A stretch of 64,000 nt of DNA from Nocardioides sp. CER19 (lineage in GTDB: Bacteria; Actinomycetota; Actinomycetes; Propionibacteriales; Nocardioidaceae): positions 1-64,000 of the forward strand of contig NZ_JARVWS010000002.1 in NCBI RefSeq assembly GCF_029846275.1. The letters run 5' to 3'. Shown piece by piece: positions 56,145 to 64,000 of this stretch. The stretch's first letter is position 1; each line of letters opens with the position of its first letter. A program made the position numbers and the translations under genes. The notes under the pieces were generated by a model that was given only the letters and a program-made list of their open reading frames with translations, had not been told where the DNA came from and did no database searches.

Positions 56145-57329
56145 GTGGAGTGCAGTGGCCCGGCGACGGTGGTGTTCGACCAGAGCCTGACGGAGTACGA
56201 CTTCGGTCCGGCCCACCCGATGAGCCCGCTCCGCATCGACCTCACGATGCGGCTGGCCGACGAGCTCGGCGTGACGGGCGGACGGCTGCGCACCGTTCCG
56301 GCTCCCCTGGCCGACGAGAACCTGCTGGCGACCGTCCACGACCCGGCCTACATCGAGGCCGTCCAGCGCGCGGGCCGCACCCTGGAGCCCGACCTGGCGC
56401 ACGGGCTCGGCACCGAGGACGACCCGGTGTTCGCGAACATGCACCACGCCAGCGCCCACATCGTCGGGGCGAGCGTGGAGGCCTGCCGCCAGGTCTGGAC
56501 CGGGGAGTCGCTCCACTCCGCCAACGTGATGGGCGGCCTGCACCACGCGATGCGCGCCTCGGCGAGCGGCTTCTGCGTCTACAACGACGTGGCGGCCGGC
56601 ATCCAGTGGCTGCTCGACAACGGCGCCAAGAAGATCGCCTACGTCGACGTCGACGTGCACCACGGCGACGGCGTCGAGCGGGCGTTCTGGAACGACCCGC
56701 GGGTGCTGACCATCAGCCTGCACGAGACCGGCCAGGTGCTGTTCCCGGGCACCGGCTTCGCGAGCGACCTCGGCGGCCGGGACGCCGCGGGCAGCGCCGT
56801 CAACGTCGCCCTGCCGCCCGGCACCGCCGACGCCGGCTGGCTGCGCGCCTTCCACGCGATCGTGCCCGACCTCCTGCACGGCTTCGAGCCGGAGGTCCTG
56901 GTGACGCAGCAGGGCTGCGACTCCCACATCGAGGACCCGCTGGCGCACCTGATGCTGACCGTCGACGGCCAGCGGGCGACCTACCTCGCCCTCCACGAGC
57001 TGGCCCACGACGTCGCCGGCGGTCGCTGGGTCGCCTTCGGCGGTGGGGGGTACGCCGTCGTGGAGGTCGTGCCCCGCGCCTGGACCCACCTGCTCGCCAT
57101 CGTGGGCGGCAGCCCGCTCGACCCGGCCCTCGAGACCCCCGGGGGCTGGCGGGAGCACATCCTCGAGCGACTGGGACGGGTGGCGCCCGGACGGATGACC
57201 GACGGGCGTGAGCCGCGCTACCGTGACTGGCGGGAGGGCTACGACCCGGACGCCTGGCTGGACCGGCAGGTCCACGCGACGCGGATGGCGGCGTTCCCGC
57301 TGCACGGGCTCGATCCGAGCGTCTGGTGA
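56145..57329 (+). CDS. AcuC/histone deacetylase-family protein
   Basis: The 394-residue protein has the deacetylase pattern GGLHHAMRASASGFCVYND and YVDVDVHHGDGVERAF near residue 165, containing the zinc-binding Asp and His, then QQGCDSHIEDPLAHL and FGGGGYAV. AcuC enzymes deacetylate acetyl-CoA synthetase and other proteins. GTG 56145 follows TAGGTT by 7 bases, a leaderless start. It is divergent from the TetR-controlled membrane gene. No acs gene is adjacent. Confidence 0.9.
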   Translation: MECSGPATVVFDQSLTEYDFGPAHPMSPLRIDLTMRLADELGVTGGRLRTVPAPLADENLLATVHDPAYIEAVQRAGRTLEPDLAHGLGTEDDPVFANMHHASAHIVGASVEACRQVWTGESLHSANVMGGLHHAMRASASGFCVYNDVAAGIQWLLDNGAKKIAYVDVDVHHGDGVERAFWNDPRVLTISLHETGQVLFPGTGFASDLGGRDAAGSAVNVALPPGTADAGWLRAFHAIVPDLLHGFEPEVLVTQQGCDSHIEDPLAHLMLTVDGQRATYLALHELAHDVAGGRWVAFGGGGYAVVEVVPRAWTHLLAIVGGSPLDPALETPGGWREHILERLGRVAPGRMTDGREPRYRDWREGYDPDAWLDRQVHATRMAAFPLHGLDPSVW

Positions 57330-57516
57330 CGGCCTGAAAGTAAAGACCGAGAACACCTGGTCTAGCGAGTTTCAAGGCGACACGCCGGGAAAGAAGAAAT
57401 CGCAGAAGTTTCCTCTTCCCCATGAGTCACATCAGGCTCTATTCTCACGGCACGCGGCGCGTGCGAGCATCGGTGGGGAAGCCGATGGCGCGCCACAAGA
57501 AAGTACGGTGGACACG
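57330..57516. other. Comparatively A/T-rich intergenic stretch
   Basis: This 187-bp gap between the deacetylase and the BldC-like gene contains runs such as AAAGTAAAG and AAGAAGAAATCGCAGAAG that are unusual against the surrounding G+C-rich DNA. No ORF, hairpin or RNA gene was recognised. TACGGT at its end (57504-57509) is the -10 of the next gene. Confidence 0.5.
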
Positions 57517-57717
57517 ATGGCTGGAAAGCCGGATCTCTCCGAGGCGAAGTTCCTGACCGTCGCCGAGGTCGCTGCGATGATGCGCGTCTCGAAGATGACG
57601 GTCTACCGCCTGGTGCACGGTGGTGACCTCCCGGCCGTCCGGGTGGGCCGATCGTTCCGCGTCCGCGAGGACGACGCCAACGAGTACATCCGCAACTCGT
57701 TCTACAACGCGGGTTGA
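57517..57717 (+). CDS. BldC-like / excisionase-type DNA-binding protein
   Basis: The 66-residue protein is a single MerR-like winged helix: FLTVAEVAAMMRVSKMTVYRLV with PAVRVGRSFRVREDD wing. It resembles BldC and its paralogue in Streptomyces. TACGGT lies 7 bases before ATG 57517. In actinobacteria this gene often precedes the bS22 gene, as here. It lacks an effector domain, so it probably acts as a small architectural or developmental regulator. Confidence 0.88.
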   Translation: MAGKPDLSEAKFLTVAEVAAMMRVSKMTVYRLVHGGDLPAVRVGRSFRVREDDANEYIRNSFYNAG

Positions 57718-57742
57718 CCAGCGTCCACGGAGCCTCTCGATT

Positions 57743-57764
57743 CCGCCCGGCCAGCGCCGGGCGG
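57743..57764 (+). terminator. Hairpin after BldC-like gene
   Basis: CCGCCCGG (57743-57750) and CCGGGCGG (57757-57764) form an 8-bp stem with a 6-nt loop, 25 bases after the gene. The bS22 promoter begins 2 bases later. Confidence 0.55.
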
Positions 57765-57765
57765 C

Positions 57766-57771
57766 TAGGCT
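57766..57771 (+). promoter_or_regulatory. -10 element of the bS22 gene
   Basis: TAGGCT lies 45 bases before GTG 57817. Transcription starting near 57778 would leave a leader of about 39 bases with an AAAGG ribosome-binding site, so this gene, unlike its neighbours, is not leaderless. Confidence 0.5.
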
Positions 57772-57816
57772 GTCCCGGTCCGGCTTGAGCCGGATCCGGT
57801 ACGTGAAAGGTTTCCC

Positions 57817-57918
57817 GTGGGTTCTGTCATCAAGAAGCGCCGCAAGCGCATGGCGAAGAAGAAGCACCGCAAGCTGCTGAAGAAGACGCGAGTCGCGCGT
57901 CGCAAGCTCGGCAAGTGA
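57817..57918 (+). CDS. 30S ribosomal protein bS22 (AURKAIP1/COX24 domain)
   Basis: The 33-residue very basic protein reads [19 protein letters not shown] and ends [14 protein letters not shown]. It matches the small actinobacterial ribosomal protein bS22 seen in mycobacterial 30S structures. The GTG start has AAAGG at 8 bases. It is below the size limits used by many gene finders. It follows the BldC-like gene, the usual actinobacterial order. Confidence 0.92.
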   Translation: MGSVIKKRRKRMAKKKHRKLLKKTRVARRKLGK

Positions 57919-57956
57919 CCTTGGCGGTCGCACGGCCCCCGTGGGCCCGCGACCTC

Positions 57957-57986
57957 GCGGACGGGTGGTCAACCTCACCCGTCCGC
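57957..57986 (+). terminator. Intrinsic terminator after bS22
   Basis: GCGGACGGGTG (57957-57967) and CACCCGTCCGC (57976-57986) form an 11-bp stem with an 8-nt loop between the bS22 and epimerase genes. Confidence 0.75.
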
Positions 57987-58024
57987 GCCCGATCCCCGCT
58001 CGCATGAGTCGATAGGGTCGCCAC

Positions 58025-59061
58025 GTGGCCGGACGCGTCGTGCTCGTCACCGGGGTCTCACGAGACCTCGGGCGGCGGTTCGCGCGCGCTGCCGCCGACC
58101 ACCCCGACGTCGAGCGGGTGATCGGCGTCGACGTCGTACCGCCTCGCGGTGACGTCGGCGGGGTGTCGTTCGTGCGCGCCGACATCCGCAACCCGGTGAT
58201 CGCCAAGGTGATCGCCAAGGAGGACGTCGACACCGTCGTCCACATGAGCGTCATCTCGACCCCTGGCTCCAACGGCGGCAGGTCGACGATGAAGGAGCTC
58301 AACGTCATCGGCACCATGCAGCTGCTCGCTGCGTGCCAGAAGGCGCCGACCGTCCGGCAGCTCGTCGTGAAGTCGACGACGCACGTCTACGGCGCCAGCA
58401 GCCGTGACCCGGCGATGTTCACCGAGGAGATGGAGCCGCGCCGGCAGCCTCGGGGCGGCTACGCCAAGGACGTCGCCGAGATCGAGGGCTACGTGCGCGG
58501 CTTCGCGCGCCGCCGGCCCGAGGTGGTCGTCACCCTGCTGCGCTGCGCCAACGTCCTCGGCCCCCAGGTCGAGAGCCCGATCGCGAGCTACCTCCGCATG
58601 CCGGTCATCCCGACCGTGCTGGGTTTCGACCCGCGCCTGCAGTTCGTCCACGAGCGCGACCTGCTCGGCGCCCTCGGCCACGCGGTCGCCGCCGCGGTGC
58701 CCGGCACCTTCAACATCGCCGGCGAGGGCCTGCTGACGCTCAGCCAGGTCGTACGCCGGCTGCAGCGCCCGACGCTGCCGCTGCCCGGCTTCGCGCTCGG
58801 TGGGCTGGGCGGGGCGCTCCGCTCGATGCACGTCTCGGAGTTCTCGCCCGAGGTGCGGGCACTGCTCACCTACGGCCGCGGGGTGGACACCACTCGGATG
58901 CGGCGCGACCTCGGCTTCTCGCCGCGGTTCTCGACCGCCGCCACCGTCGACGACTTCGCCTCCAACCTGGTGCCCACGGGTGGGCGCACCGACCGGCTGC
59001 TCGCCGACCTCGAGCACCGGCTCCCGTCGGCCCGAGCCGCCGTCGAGTCGGGAGCGCACCG

Positions 59062-59065
<4 letters not shown>
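58025..59065 (+). CDS. NAD-dependent epimerase/dehydratase (SDR family)
   Basis: The 346-residue extended SDR protein has the Rossmann start VLVTGVSRDLGRRFARA, with VSRDLG in place of the usual GATGFIG spacing, and no clear YxxxK: the YAKDVAEIE segment (GYAKD) may supply the tyrosine and lysine. It could be an NAD-binding scaffold or sugar-nucleotide enzyme. GTG 58025 follows TAGGGT by 6 bases. It overlaps the acyltransferase gene by ATGA. Confidence 0.8.
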
Positions 59066-60207
<1,142 letters not shown>

Positions 60208-60219
60208 GGGACGGCCGGG

Positions 60220-61494
60220 TCAGGGCTTCGGCTTCGGCGTCGGCGTCGGGCTGGCGCCGCCGAGCAGCCCGCCGGTGGCTCCGTCCAGCGTGTCGCCGAG
60301 CGCGCCCGTCGTACCGGTGACCGTGTCGCCGAGGCCACCGACCACGCCGCCGACCGTGCCCAGGAGCCCGCCGACCGGGCCACCGAGCTGGGTGCCCGCA
60401 TCGCCCACGGCGCCACCGACGCCACCCACGGTGCCACCGACGGCACCACCCGCGCCGCCCACGACGCCGCCGACGCTCGTCGGAGCGCTGCTGGGGGACT
60501 TGTCGCCCTTGCCGGTCAGCTGGCCGGTGGCGTGGTCGAGCTGGTTGGCGAGCTGCTCGGCCGCGGAGGCGTCAGCGGCCCGGGTGGGCGAGGGCTTCGG
60601 CTTGCTCGCGGGCTTCTGGCCGGCCGTCGTGGCGGCGGCCGAGGGCGCCCGGTCGTTGCCGCCGCTCGTCGTGGCCGAGAGCAGGTCGACGAGGTTGGAC
60701 GGGAGCTCGGTGATCCCGGCGCCGTCACAGGCGGGGCAGGCCTGGGCCGCCGAGTGGTCGATCCTGATCAGGGTGTTGAGGGCGTCGGCGAGCGAGCCGT
60801 CGACACTCGTGGGCAGCAGGTCGGTCAGCTCGCTGATGTCGGCGACGCCTTGCTGGGTGAACGTGCGGAGCTGTCCGATCTCCTGCTCGTCGCGGTGGTC
60901 GGCGTAGTCGGCCAGGATGACCGTGGAGGCGTGGTCGGCGGCGTCACTGAAGCTCTGCAGGCTCTGCGTGATGGCGTCGGTGTCCGGGTTGTCCCGGGTG
61001 CCGAGCTCGCGGGTCTCCGTGAGACGGGTGCGGGCCTGGGAGAGCAGCGCGTCGGCCTTGGCGTGGTCGCCCATGGCCAGCGAGGTCCGGGCGTCCTCGA
61101 TGAGGCGCTTGACCGGGTAGAGGGTGTCGCCCGGCAGGGCGCCCTGCGAGGCGAAGGCGGAGGCGGTGGTGGCGCCGACGAGCGAGAAGGCGGCGATGGC
61201 GACGCTGACCCGCCGCTGGTGGGAGGTCTTCGACGGCGTACGACGACCGACGGTCAGCCGTGACGTCGACTCCTCGGTGGCCGGCTGCGCGAGGGCCGAC
61301 GGGGCCTCGGCCATGAGGCGGTCGCGCAGGCTCGCAGCGAACTCGGCGCGCGGGGTGATCTCGGGCACGGCGCGGACCTGGTCGACGACCGCCAGGAGGT
61401 CGGCCAGCTCGGTCGACGGTGCCGTCGTGAGGTCGCCGGCCAGCAGCGCGTCGAACTCCTCGGCGCGCCGGCGGGTCGGGAACGCCGGGCTCAT
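60220..61494 (-). CDS. DUF5667 protein, RsbN-like anti-sigma factor
   Basis: The 424-residue protein has a cytoplasmic N-terminal region (about 1-95), one membrane segment (SVAIAAFSLVGATTASAFAS, about 97-116), the DUF5667 start GALPGDTLYPVKRLIEDA, and a long extracytoplasmic tail with a CPAC motif and a Gly/Val-rich low-complexity end (GGVVGGAGGAVGG). In Streptomyces the equivalent RsbN binds sigma BldN. It follows the ECF sigma gene with 113 bases between them. AAGGAC gives the ribosome-binding site. Confidence 0.75.
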   Translation of the reverse strand: MSPAFPTRRRAEEFDALLAGDLTTAPSTELADLLAVVDQVRAVPEITPRAEFAASLRDRLMAEAPSALAQPATEESTSRLTVGRRTPSKTSHQRRVSVAIAAFSLVGATTASAFASQGALPGDTLYPVKRLIEDARTSLAMGDHAKADALLSQARTRLTETRELGTRDNPDTDAITQSLQSFSDAADHASTVILADYADHRDEQEIGQLRTFTQQGVADISELTDLLPTSVDGSLADALNTLIRIDHSAAQACPACDGAGITELPSNLVDLLSATTSGGNDRAPSAAATTAGQKPASKPKPSPTRAADASAAEQLANQLDHATGQLTGKGDKSPSSAPTSVGGVVGGAGGAVGGTVGGVGGAVGDAGTQLGGPVGGLLGTVGGVVGGLGDTVTGTTGALGDTLDGATGGLLGGASPTPTPKPKP

Positions 61495-61607
61495 CGGCCT
61501 TGTCCTTCTCTCGGGAAGCGGTCGTGCGAGCACGGCACTGTGCCGCGGGACGCCGCTGTCGTCCGTACCAACGAGGGGAGGACGGGAAGGGTTACGGTCC
61601 AGATCAT

Positions 61608-62357
61608 CTAGCCACGCAACCCTTCCGGCAGCAGCTTCGCCAGGTTGCGGACGCCGCGCAGCTGCAGCTGCTTGACAGCGCCCTCGCTGCGACCGAGGAC
61701 GGCCGCCGTCTCGGCGATGCTCATGCCCTGGAGGAAGCGCATGACGACGCAGTCGCGCTGCTCCGGGGCCAGCTGGGACACGGCCTTGAGCAGGAGCTCG
61801 TTGGTGAGGCCGGCGAGCACCTCGGTCTCCGGGCCGTCCGCCGCGTCGTCGTGGAGGCCCATGTCCTCGGTCGTGAGCTCCAGCCGGGTGCGGCCGGCCT
61901 TGAAGTGGTCGGTGGCCAGGTTGCGGGCGATCGTCATCAGCCAGGCGCCGAAGTCCTTGCCCTGCCAGCGGAAGCCGGTCATCGAGCGCAGCGCGCGGAA
62001 GAAGGTCTCCGAGGTGAGGTCCTCGGCGAGCGTCTGCGAACGGGTGCGGTAGTAGAGGAAGCGGTAGACCGCGCCGTTGTAGTGGTCGTAGAGCAGCCCG
62101 AACGCGTCGGTGTCGCCCTTGCGCGCCAGCTCGACGAGGGCGATCAGCCGCTGCCGGTCGTCCTCGGACTCCTCGGACGACGTGGCCAGGTCGCCGTCGT
62201 CGGGCCCGGAGTCGCCGGGCGGTGAGGTCTCGGTCGCCGGCCCGCCCTCCATGAGGAGCAGGCCGTGGCCGGCGTACGCGGGCCGGGCGAGGAGGGCGCG
62301 CGCGACGGCGAGGCGGAGCGCGTCGAGGCCACGCTCCAGCCCAGCGCCGTGCGGCAT
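61608..62357 (-). CDS. ECF sigma factor, BldN-like
   Basis: The 249-residue sigma factor has an N-terminal extension of about 65 residues, region 2 (FGLLYDHYNGAVYRFLYYRT to WLMTIARNLATDHFK) and region 4 with MSIAETAAVLGRSEGAVKQLQ. The extension, the WLMTIARNLATDHFK sequence and the downstream DUF5667 gene match the BldN group, which in Streptomyces controls chaplin and rodlin genes. GGGGAGGGG lies 6 bases before ATG 62357. Its promoter carries an inverted repeat. Confidence 0.82.
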   Translation of the reverse strand: MPHGAGLERGLDALRLAVARALLARPAYAGHGLLLMEGGPATETSPPGDSGPDDGDLATSSEESEDDRQRLIALVELARKGDTDAFGLLYDHYNGAVYRFLYYRTRSQTLAEDLTSETFFRALRSMTGFRWQGKDFGAWLMTIARNLATDHFKAGRTRLELTTEDMGLHDDAADGPETEVLAGLTNELLLKAVSQLAPEQRDCVVMRFLQGMSIAETAAVLGRSEGAVKQLQLRGVRNLAKLLPEGLRG

Positions 62358-62387
62358 GTCGTCCCCTCCCCAGGCCGCTCGTACCCG

Positions 62388-62441
62388 AGTTACTCAGCGT
62401 TAACTTCCGGCCATGCTAGACGAAGGACCGACGACTGTCAG
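62388..62441 (-). promoter_or_regulatory. Promoter of the BldN-like gene with inverted repeat
   Basis: On the minus strand CTGACA (complement of 62436-62441), 17 bp, then TAGCAT (complement of 62413-62418) form a near-consensus promoter. The arms AGTTA and TAACT, 8 bases apart (62388-62405), sit just at and after the expected transcription start, so a repressor bound there would block the gene. Confidence 0.6.
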
Positions 62442-62508
62442 GGGTGAGCAGCCAGGGGTCCACGACGTGAACTGATCCACCCGCACCCGTACCCGCGCGG
62501 GTCTCTGA

Positions 62509-63384
62509 TCACGCTCGCCTGCCGCGCAGCGCGACCCCTGCGGCGGCCGCGCCGACGAGCGCCCCGCCCACGGTCGCGGTGACCAGGCCGGCCCGCGCCG
62601 CCTTGCGGCCGGTCCGGTAGTCGCGGACCGGCCAGCCCTGTCCGCGGGCGTAGGCCCGCAGCCGGGCGTCGGGGTTGATCGCCGACGGCTCGCCGACGAG
62701 CGTGAGCATCGGCAGGTCGTTGTAGGAGTCGGAGTAGGCCGAGCACCGGCTCAGGTCGAGGCCCTCGCGCTCGGCCAGCGCCACGATCGCCTCCGCCTTC
62801 GCGGGGCCGTGCAGGAGCTCGCCGACCAGCCGCCCCGTGTAGACGCCGTCATGGTGCTCGGCGACGGTGCCCATCGCGCCGGTCAGCCCCAGCCGGGCGG
62901 CGATGATCTCGGCGATCTCGATGGGCGCGGCGGTGACCAGCCAGACGCGCTGGCCCTGGTCGAGGTGGAGCTGGGCCAGCGCGCGGGTGCCGGGCCAGAT
63001 CCGGCTGGCCATCCCCTCGTCGAAGATCTCCTCGCCGACCTCCTGAAGCTCCTCGACGGTGTGGCCGGCGATGAACGCCAGCGCCGCGGCTCGCGCCGAC
63101 GCCACGTGCTCGGGGTCCTCGACGCCGGCGAAGCGGAAGTAGGCCTGCTTGTAGGCGGCGCCGACGATCTCGCGGGTCGTGAAGAACTTGCGCCGGTAGA
63201 GGCCCTTGGCCAGGTGGAAGATGCTCGCGCCCTGCATGATCGTGTTGTCCACGTCGAAGAACGCCGCGGTGTCCCGCTGGTCGGGCGTGGTCAGCGCGGA
63301 CTCCACCTCGGCGGCTGCCGCCGCCGCCTCGCCGGCCAGCGTCGAGCGGCGGGTGAGGTTCCTGCGGGGCGGGTGCGCGGCCAC
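62509..63384 (-). CDS. HAD-superfamily phosphatase (SerB-like, HAD-IB)
   Basis: The 291-residue protein has HAD motif I FFDVDNTIM, motif II LVTAAP, and motif III/IV with YSDSYNDLPML. HAD-IB members include phosphoserine phosphatase and acyl-lipid phosphatases. A C-terminal hydrophobic segment (LVTATVGGALVGAAAAGVAL) may anchor it to the membrane. GTG 63384 is chosen because TACATT lies 7 bases upstream; the in-frame ATG at 63441 would overlap the -10 of the divergent ligase gene. Confidence 0.85.
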   Translation of the reverse strand: MAAHPPRRNLTRRSTLAGEAAAAAAEVESALTTPDQRDTAAFFDVDNTIMQGASIFHLAKGLYRRKFFTTREIVGAAYKQAYFRFAGVEDPEHVASARAAALAFIAGHTVEELQEVGEEIFDEGMASRIWPGTRALAQLHLDQGQRVWLVTAAPIEIAEIIAARLGLTGAMGTVAEHHDGVYTGRLVGELLHGPAKAEAIVALAEREGLDLSRCSAYSDSYNDLPMLTLVGEPSAINPDARLRAYARGQGWPVRDYRTGRKAARAGLVTATVGGALVGAAAAGVALRGRRA

Positions 63385-63453
63385 GGGCCTCAATGTAGTG
63401 AACGCGTCCGGTTCCGTGATGTGCGCCAGCTCACGTTGCATAGGATCGCGCCT

Positions 63454-64000
63454 ATGTCATTGCCCGGGAGCGTCCACGGCGTCGCCGATCTGCTCGGTCT
63501 GGCCGCCCTGGAGAGCCCCGACAAGCTGGCCCTCGTCGAGGCCGGCGGACGCAGCCTGACCTGGGCGCAGCTCGACACCGAGGTCGCCCGCCTGGCGACC
63601 GGCCTCGGCGCCGCCGGCATCGTCGCGGGTCACCGTGTCGGGATCGCGGCGTCCAACGGGCTCGAGTTCGTCGCGACCTATCTCGCCGTGCTGCGCGTCC
63701 AGGCGGTCGCCGTACCAGTGAACCCGCGGGCGACCGGCATCGAGATCGCCCGCCTGGTCGGCGACTCCGGCTCCCGGCTCGTCGTCGCGGACGGCGACGC
63801 GATCGGTGCGGTGCGCGAGGCGGTCGAGTACGTCGACCGGGCGATCGCCGGCGAGCTGGACCTCCGCCGGCTCGACGGCGACTCCTTCGAGCGCGCCGTC
63901 CGCCCGCAGGTCTACGTGGTCGGCGCCACGCTGCACCCCGGCGAGCGCTCCTACGACGACCTGCGTGCCGCGGACCCCCGGCCGCTGCCGCCGCTGACGG
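63454..64000 (+). CDS. Acyl-CoA synthetase / AMP-dependent ligase, 5' part (partial)
   Basis: About 182 codons remain open at the window edge. The N-terminal part is typical for adenylate-forming enzymes: RSLTWAQLDTEVARLATGL, VGIAASNGLEFVATYLAVLR and VPVNPRATGIEIARLVGDSG. The ATP motif lies beyond the window. TAGGAT (63441-63446) lies 7 bases before ATG 63454, a leaderless start. The gene is divergent from the HAD phosphatase. Confidence 0.82.
   Translation, partial: MSLPGSVHGVADLLGLAALESPDKLALVEAGGRSLTWAQLDTEVARLATGLGAAGIVAGHRVGIAASNGLEFVATYLAVLRVQAVAVPVNPRATGIEIARLVGDSGSRLVVADGDAIGAVREAVEYVDRAIAGELDLRRLDGDSFERAVRPQVYVVGATLHPGERSYDDLRAADPRPLPPLT

Overview
The window is ordinary chromosome of a high-G+C actinobacterium, most likely Nocardioides or another member of the Nocardioidaceae. 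Reasons: strong third-position G/C bias; actinobacterial marker genes (Lsr2, DUF4193, DUF3180, DUF2342 metalloprotease, bS22, RsbN/BldN-type pair, proteasome-free FtsH-Hpt-Fol block); very frequent leaderless starts (TANNNT followed 6-8 nt later by ATG/GTG); and short in-frame palindromic repeats of a kind I associate with Nocardioides. I see no prophage, insertion sequence, CRISPR array, rRNA or tRNA gene, and no gene-free stretch above 300 bp.

Layout. 1-8.5 kb: end of a sigma factor, malate:quinone oxidoreductase, acyl-CoA ligase, formate/nitrite-type channel, Cds1-like PLP enzyme, PrmC-related methyltransferase, two small membrane proteins and a metallo-beta-lactamase-fold hydrolase. 8.5-14.8 kb: DUF4193 zinc ribbon, a secreted DUF4082 protein, then a TPP riboswitch controlling thiB-thiP-thiQ (thiamine uptake), followed by a PAP2-type membrane enzyme. 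14.8-19.4 kb: NlpC/P60 hydrolase, large acyl-CoA dehydrogenase, small hydrolase, pyrophosphatase. 19.5-36 kb: a housekeeping/cofactor block: dacB, DUF2342 protease, tilS, hpt, ftsH, folE-folP-folB-folK, DUF3180, then a DUF2520 reductase-panC-panD, then nadB-nadC-coaX. The folate genes overlap or abut; the pan genes and coaX together cover pantothenate synthesis and its first phosphorylation to CoA; nadB-nadC cover two of the three NAD de novo steps (nadA is not here).

36-45 kb: lsr2, clpC, a zinc alcohol dehydrogenase and the DNA-integrity group mutY, disA, radA. 45-49.4 kb: LacI regulator, ferredoxin reductase-like flavoprotein, a divergent pair of MarR-like regulators with two matched operators, methyltransferase, glyoxalase-like protein. 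49.4-55 kb: a cysteine-rich DUF3109-like protein divergent from ppx, then ppx-TIM barrel-ABC ATPase-ABC-2 permease-proC. 55-57.3 kb: TetR regulator, small membrane protein and an AcuC-type deacetylase, with two copies of a TTGAAC-N2-GTTCAA palindrome between the divergent genes. 57.3-64 kb: a BldC-like HTH, the 33-residue bS22 protein, an epimerase, an acyltransferase, a DUF5667 (RsbN-like) anti-sigma, a BldN-like ECF sigma, a HAD phosphatase, and the 5' end of a second acyl-CoA ligase. This last block resembles the bldN neighbourhood of Streptomyces.

No complete new system is evident. The most worthwhile items are the two operator systems (MarR and TetR), the inverted 22-bp minisatellite after panD, the in-frame repeat expansion in the thiamine ABC ATPase, TAG stop codons that double as -10 elements, and the DUF2520 protein as a candidate ketopantoate reductase. 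All calls are by eye; no database search was run.
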